Source: Lachnospiraceae bacterium (GTDB taxonomy: Bacteria > Bacillota_A > Clostridia > Lachnospirales > Lachnospiraceae). From it: a DNA stretch of 26,309 nt. The position numbers and the translations under genes are program-made. Location of the stretch: positions 1 through 26,309 of the forward strand of contig JAFOYH010000085.1 of the NCBI GenBank assembly GCA_017391465.1, in the 5' to 3' direction. Positions 23,523-26,309 of this stretch are shown in pieces (position 1 is the stretch's first letter; every line of letters begins with the position of its first letter). The notes under the pieces were generated by a model. The model had not been told where the DNA came from. It worked only from the letters and a program-made list of their open reading frames with translations, and ran no database searches.

Positions 23523-23945
23523 CTAAGAAATATATTCAAAATATCCCATAATTGCATATATATGTGTCAGTGTGATGAAACATGTTATATTAAAAACGGA
23601 TAAAATAAAGAGTAAGTTTTGCTCTTGCACAGTGACTTTCTTTTGAATTTTATGACAAACCCAAACAATACAACGTATAATTGTTATAACGAACAATACA
23701 ATAATACTGCACAACAAGCAGATCGCAACCAATCGAACTAACAGAAACGGTAATGCTTCAATAAGCGCCTGAATTGCACTTAATGTAAAAAACCATAGTA
23801 AAAACTTTTTTAGAATTTGATGTTTCTTCTTCGTTTTCTCCGATTGCGGATTATCGACACATTTCACATTTTTGCGTATATATACTTGTTCTTTAAGACT
23901 ATCTTTCTGCTGATAAACAGGCGTTTCTTTTTGCTTCTGAATCAT
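23523..23945 (-). CDS. Small membrane protein, unknown
   Basis: I do not recognise this 140-aa protein. The first 45 residues are soluble and basic (KTKKKHQILKK at 38-47). Hydrophobic segments at about 47-65, 67-97 and 109-135 suggest three or more membrane helices. It lies 26 bases after the FliB-like gene and may be its partner. No ribosome binding site is clear before the ATG at 23945, so translation would be weak or the start uncertain. Codon use fits the region and there is no overlap with other genes, so I keep it with moderate confidence. Confidence 0.55.
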   Translation of the reverse strand: MIQKQKETPVYQQKDSLKEQVYIRKNVKCVDNPQSEKTKKKHQILKKFLLWFFTLSAIQALIEALPFLLVRLVAICLLCSIIVLFVITIIRCIVWVCHKIQKKVTVQEQNLLFILSVFNITCFITLTHIYAIMGYFEYIS

Positions 23946-23971
23946 AATATCGAATCAAAAAAGCGTTTTTC

Positions 23972-25099
23972 TCAAAGCATCCATTTCTTTTGCATGATTT
24001 TTTCTACTTTCTTCAGGTTATCATCGGAATGTTCAACTTCTCTTGAAAAACAATACAACAGTTCTCTCATTTCTTCGATGTCTAATGTCTTACCATTGAC
24101 AAGCCATCTTGCCATCCATATTTCGTGAATCATCCAGGATAAATAGACTGCCATCTGTGCTTTTGCGAAAACTGCACCATCGTAAACCGATCCCGGAAAA
24201 TAAGTAAACAAGAAATACACTAAAATTTGCTCCAAATGAATATCCATCATCGGGTGTTCAATTTTCCATTTTGTAAATGCTTTGCAAATTTCTCCATAAC
24301 TTTCCAATGAATTTTCTTCTGAAAAAAGGACTGCTTCTGTTTCTGAAAGAATATTATTCCAAGATTCTCTGAGAAGTTCTAATTTATATAATTGACTAAA
24401 CAACTTCTTTGAAAGACCTGTATATAAGTTCTTTGCGTCATCCGAATCAAGGTAACGCTGCATTCGTTCCTCTGCTTTTGGACTTGAGTAACGCTCGATG
24501 ACATCCATGCAGGAAAACATCTCCTGTTTATTAACTCTTACCTGAATGTCATGTGCCATAGCTAATATAAGAAGGGTACGCATACGCAAAGACAATTCTC
24601 TGTTCTGCAAAATCTCAAGCATTGCTTCTCTGGCATCTTCTATGATAGAAAATAAAAACGGATCAAAATCTTCGTACTCTTCTTCACCATCTTTTTCATA
24701 TGTTAGAAATTTGACTGGTGTATCCCTTTCCATTAAGAGTCTGGCAACCTCCGGACAAGATACAGAAAGCGTAATTTCTCTTAAACCCTCAAATTCTTCC
24801 ACATGACGTGGATACATTTTACAAGTTTTACACAAGCTGTTTTCCCCTTGGTGAATATAAAGGTCACACAAGTTGTCCTCATTTAAAAATGCACAGCGTT
24901 TATCTTTACTCTGACGAAATGTACCGCTAAACCAGTTTACAGATCGAAGTATTTTTCCGCGATATACACCGCGAATCTTTTTATATTTTTCTAAAGACTT
25001 TTTATCAATCACTATCTGCCATCCTGCACAGCATGTGTCTTCACACTGATCAGCAATGCAGGTAAATTCTTTATAATAATCGGGTACAGTATATAACAT
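23972..25099 (-). CDS. fliB: FliB-family Cys-cluster protein (flagellin lysine-N-methylase type)
   Basis: This 375-aa protein belongs to the FliB family, named for the flagellin lysine N-methylase of Salmonella. The N-terminal cysteine cluster is diagnostic: YYKEFTCIADQCEDTCCAGW (residues 8-27, with C14, C19, C23, C24), then CAFLNEDNLCDLY and LCKTCKMYPR, in all a set that could bind a metal cluster as in YkgJ-type proteins. The C-terminal two thirds are helical. No flagellar genes are nearby, so flagellin is not assured as substrate. The frame opens four codons earlier, but GGAG lies before the ATG at 25099. It has its own extended -10 promoter. Confidence 0.8.
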   Translation of the reverse strand: MLYTVPDYYKEFTCIADQCEDTCCAGWQIVIDKKSLEKYKKIRGVYRGKILRSVNWFSGTFRQSKDKRCAFLNEDNLCDLYIHQGENSLCKTCKMYPRHVEEFEGLREITLSVSCPEVARLLMERDTPVKFLTYEKDGEEEYEDFDPFLFSIIEDAREAMLEILQNRELSLRMRTLLILAMAHDIQVRVNKQEMFSCMDVIERYSSPKAEERMQRYLDSDDAKNLYTGLSKKLFSQLYKLELLRESWNNILSETEAVLFSEENSLESYGEICKAFTKWKIEHPMMDIHLEQILVYFLFTYFPGSVYDGAVFAKAQMAVYLSWMIHEIWMARWLVNGKTLDIEEMRELLYCFSREVEHSDDNLKKVEKIMQKKWML

Positions 25100-25134
25100 A
25101 TTATTCTCCATATTTAATCTTTTTGTATGTTTAT

Positions 25135-25143
25135 ATTATATCA
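25135..25143 (-). promoter_or_regulatory. Extended -10 promoter of the FliB-like gene
   Basis: The minus strand reads TGATATAAT about 40 bases before the start, just after the lipoprotein terminator. The -35 position is GGAAAT, poor. The surrounding sequence is AT-rich. Confidence 0.5.
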
Positions 25144-25158
25144 TTAAAATATAAAAAT

Positions 25159-25198
25159 TTCCCCAAATACCAAAATCTTATTTTCAGTACCAGGGGAA
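25159..25198 (-). terminator. Terminator of the lipoprotein gene
   Basis: TTCCCC (25198-25193 on the minus strand) pairs with GGGGAA (25164-25159). Inside, TAC/GTA and AAAAT/ATTTT continue the stem around an AAG loop. ATTTTTATATTTT follows as a U-rich tail. It begins 10 bases after the lipoprotein stop. Confidence 0.75.
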
Positions 25199-25208
25199 TA
25201 TTTACATT

Positions 25209-26042
25209 CTATTCTGCTATTTCTACATATTCAAACGTTTCTGTCTGATATCTAAAACCTTCCTGATCATAATATTCAATCAAAATATTATTCCCATATT
25301 CATCATATGAATAAACTTCTTTATTATCGTTTTCTTCTGACGTTACAGTAATCTGTTTTATATATCCATCATCATTATACTCATATTCTATATTATATGT
25401 AACCTTCTTTTCCACAGTTTCTGCACCCGGAACAGATGAATAATATTCATATGTAGATTTTACACCATATGCATCATATGTGTAAGATTCTTTCATTCTA
25501 AGTGCTTCACCATCATATTGTTCTATACAAACGACTTTCCCATTGTCATATCTCGTAATAATTGGCGATTCCTTGCCCATCGTAAGCTGAATCATCTGAC
25601 CGTTTTCATACTCATATAACATATTTTCTGTTTCGACTTTGATTAAATGACCATTATCATCATAAGTATTTACATACTCCATCACTGTTTCGCTATGTTT
25701 TCCATTCGTCTCAATGTCACAAGTCGCTTTAATTTTATTTCCCTTATCATCATATCTATAGGTATATGTGGATGCATAATCCTGCTGGAATTCCGGATAG
25801 GTCATCACCATCTTTTCTTTGATCGTATCACCATTCGTATCTTCTGTGACACAATACTCTTCAACGGGTTCTTCCTCATTGGACGTATCATAAATCAGGC
25901 TTGTTGTGGATACACATACAAATTTTTTTCCTTGAGTATTTATCTTTGCTTCCTGAACATTTTCTTTCTGTCCGCCTCCACAAGATATCAAAAAAATTAT
26001 ACTTAAAGAAAAACTTAGTAATAAAACTATTTTATTCTTCAT
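25209..26042 (-). CDS. Lipoprotein with YD-like repeats
   Basis: This 277-aa protein starts with a lipoprotein signal: basic MKNK, a hydrophobic core, and lipobox LISC with C21 as the lipidated residue. It would be anchored on the outer face of the membrane. From about residue 95 there are repeats of a YDxxGxxI type (YRYDDKGNKIKAT, TYDDNGHLIKVE, TYDAYGVKSTYEYY, EYNDDGYIKQITV, SYDEYGNNILIEYY), similar to RHS/YD-repeat beta strands. I know no function for it. It has a very good promoter and an AGGAGG before the ATG. Confidence 0.82.
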   Translation of the reverse strand: MKNKIVLLLSFSLSIIFLISCGGGQKENVQEAKINTQGKKFVCVSTTSLIYDTSNEEEPVEEYCVTEDTNGDTIKEKMVMTYPEFQQDYASTYTYRYDDKGNKIKATCDIETNGKHSETVMEYVNTYDDNGHLIKVETENMLYEYENGQMIQLTMGKESPIITRYDNGKVVCIEQYDGEALRMKESYTYDAYGVKSTYEYYSSVPGAETVEKKVTYNIEYEYNDDGYIKQITVTSEENDNKEVYSYDEYGNNILIEYYDQEGFRYQTETFEYVEIAE

Positions 26043-26068
26043 TTTTTTCCTCCTGTTGATTATGTCAT

Positions 26069-26096
26069 TTTATAAAACAGATTCGATATCTGTCAA
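26069..26096 (-). promoter_or_regulatory. Promoter of the lipoprotein gene
   Basis: The minus strand has a perfect -35 TTGACA (26096-26091), then TATAAA (26074-26069) after 16 bases; TAAAAT after 18 is the alternative -10. The start of transcription would be about 20 bases before the AGGAGG. Confidence 0.75.
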
Positions 26097-26112
26097 TAGA
26101 GTCATGTTTTCA

Positions 26113-26309
26113 TTATAAAAAAGATATATTACAAACACCATATTCACAAATTGTTTCGTAATAATTCACTACACCATTGGAAAAACGTCCTAATACAAAA
26201 CAAATGATAAAAACAATGGCACAAATTACAATTATATAAATCATTTTTTTTACTGGTTTTTTCCGTACCAAACGCATGACAAATAAAAGGATAACTGCCG
26301 GAGTTATTA
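26113..26309 (-). CDS. Membrane protein, C-terminal fragment
   Basis: An open frame runs in from the right edge (first full codon at 26307) and stops with TAA at 26113, giving 64 residues. Two hydrophobic stretches flank a basic loop: ITPAVILLFVM, then RLVRKKPVKK, then MIYIIVICAIVFIICFVLG. The end is NYYETICEYGVCNISFL with two cysteines. It is the C-terminal end of an integral membrane protein that I cannot name. It lies 70 bases upstream of the lipoprotein gene, which has its own promoter. Confidence 0.6.
   Translation of the reverse strand, partial: ITPAVILLFVMRLVRKKPVKKMIYIIVICAIVFIICFVLGRFSNGVVNYYETICEYGVCNISFL

Noticed and set aside
1..26309. tRNA, rRNA, CRISPR, IS or prophage features
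   Set aside because: None seen: no CCA-ended cloverleaf candidates, no regularly spaced repeats, no transposase or integrase frames.

Overview
The window looks like a chromosomal segment of an anaerobic, low-GC Firmicute of the Lachnospiraceae type (Clostridia). The support is the S10 ribosomal-protein operon with clostridial-type proteins, strong AGGAGG ribosome binding sites, a propionate/acyl CoA-transferase, a flavodiiron protein, an acyl-CoA dehydrogenase fused to electron-transfer domains, DUF5685 and FliB. The genus is an inference from the protein character; no rRNA is present. Almost every gene lies on the minus strand. The single plus-strand gene is a methyltransferase divergent from the S10 operon. 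I see no tRNA, rRNA, CRISPR array, IS element or prophage.

Layout, right to left in the direction of transcription. (1) 26309-23523: the 3' end of a membrane protein, a lipoprotein with YD-like repeats, a FliB-type Cys-cluster protein and a small membrane protein. (2) 23429-19435: a Crp/Fnr-type regulator, then a two-gene unit of a three-part fusion (acyl-CoA dehydrogenase, EtfA FAD domain, rubredoxin) and a flavodiiron protein. (3) 19284-15448: rbsD, an AbgA-type amidohydrolase, a cytidylate-kinase-like protein, cbiK and a small nitroreductase. (4) 15260-13161: ilvB and ilvN. (5) 13054-11486: a threonine-aldolase-type PLP enzyme and greA. (6) 11387-9543: a zinc-ribbon membrane protein, DUF5685 and a J-domain/TPR protein with a Cys-rich tail. 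(7) 9333-7780: CoA-transferase, closed by a strong terminator. (8) 7653-5908: an overlapping trio of Nudix hydrolase, unknown protein and HAD phosphatase. (9) 5819-4959: the plus-strand methyltransferase. (10) 4644-1: the S10 operon (rpsJ rplC rplD rplW rplB rpsS rplV rpsC rplP, continuing out of the window), led by a good promoter and a roughly 240-nt highly structured leader.

The most interesting unit is the acyl-CoA dehydrogenase/EtfA/rubredoxin fusion next to a flavodiiron protein with all six iron ligands. All parts of an electron wire from an acyl-CoA to an O2- or NO-reducing centre lie in two adjacent genes, downstream of a Crp/Fnr-type regulator, and a near-perfect palindrome lies between regulator and enzymes. 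This suggests, as inference, a rubredoxin-linked acyl-CoA oxidase that protects against oxygen. Second are two candidate regulatory RNAs in the S10 operon: the rpsJ leader and a two-hairpin segment between rpsJ and rplC. Many gene starts were moved from the longest reading frame to a position with a proper ribosome binding site.
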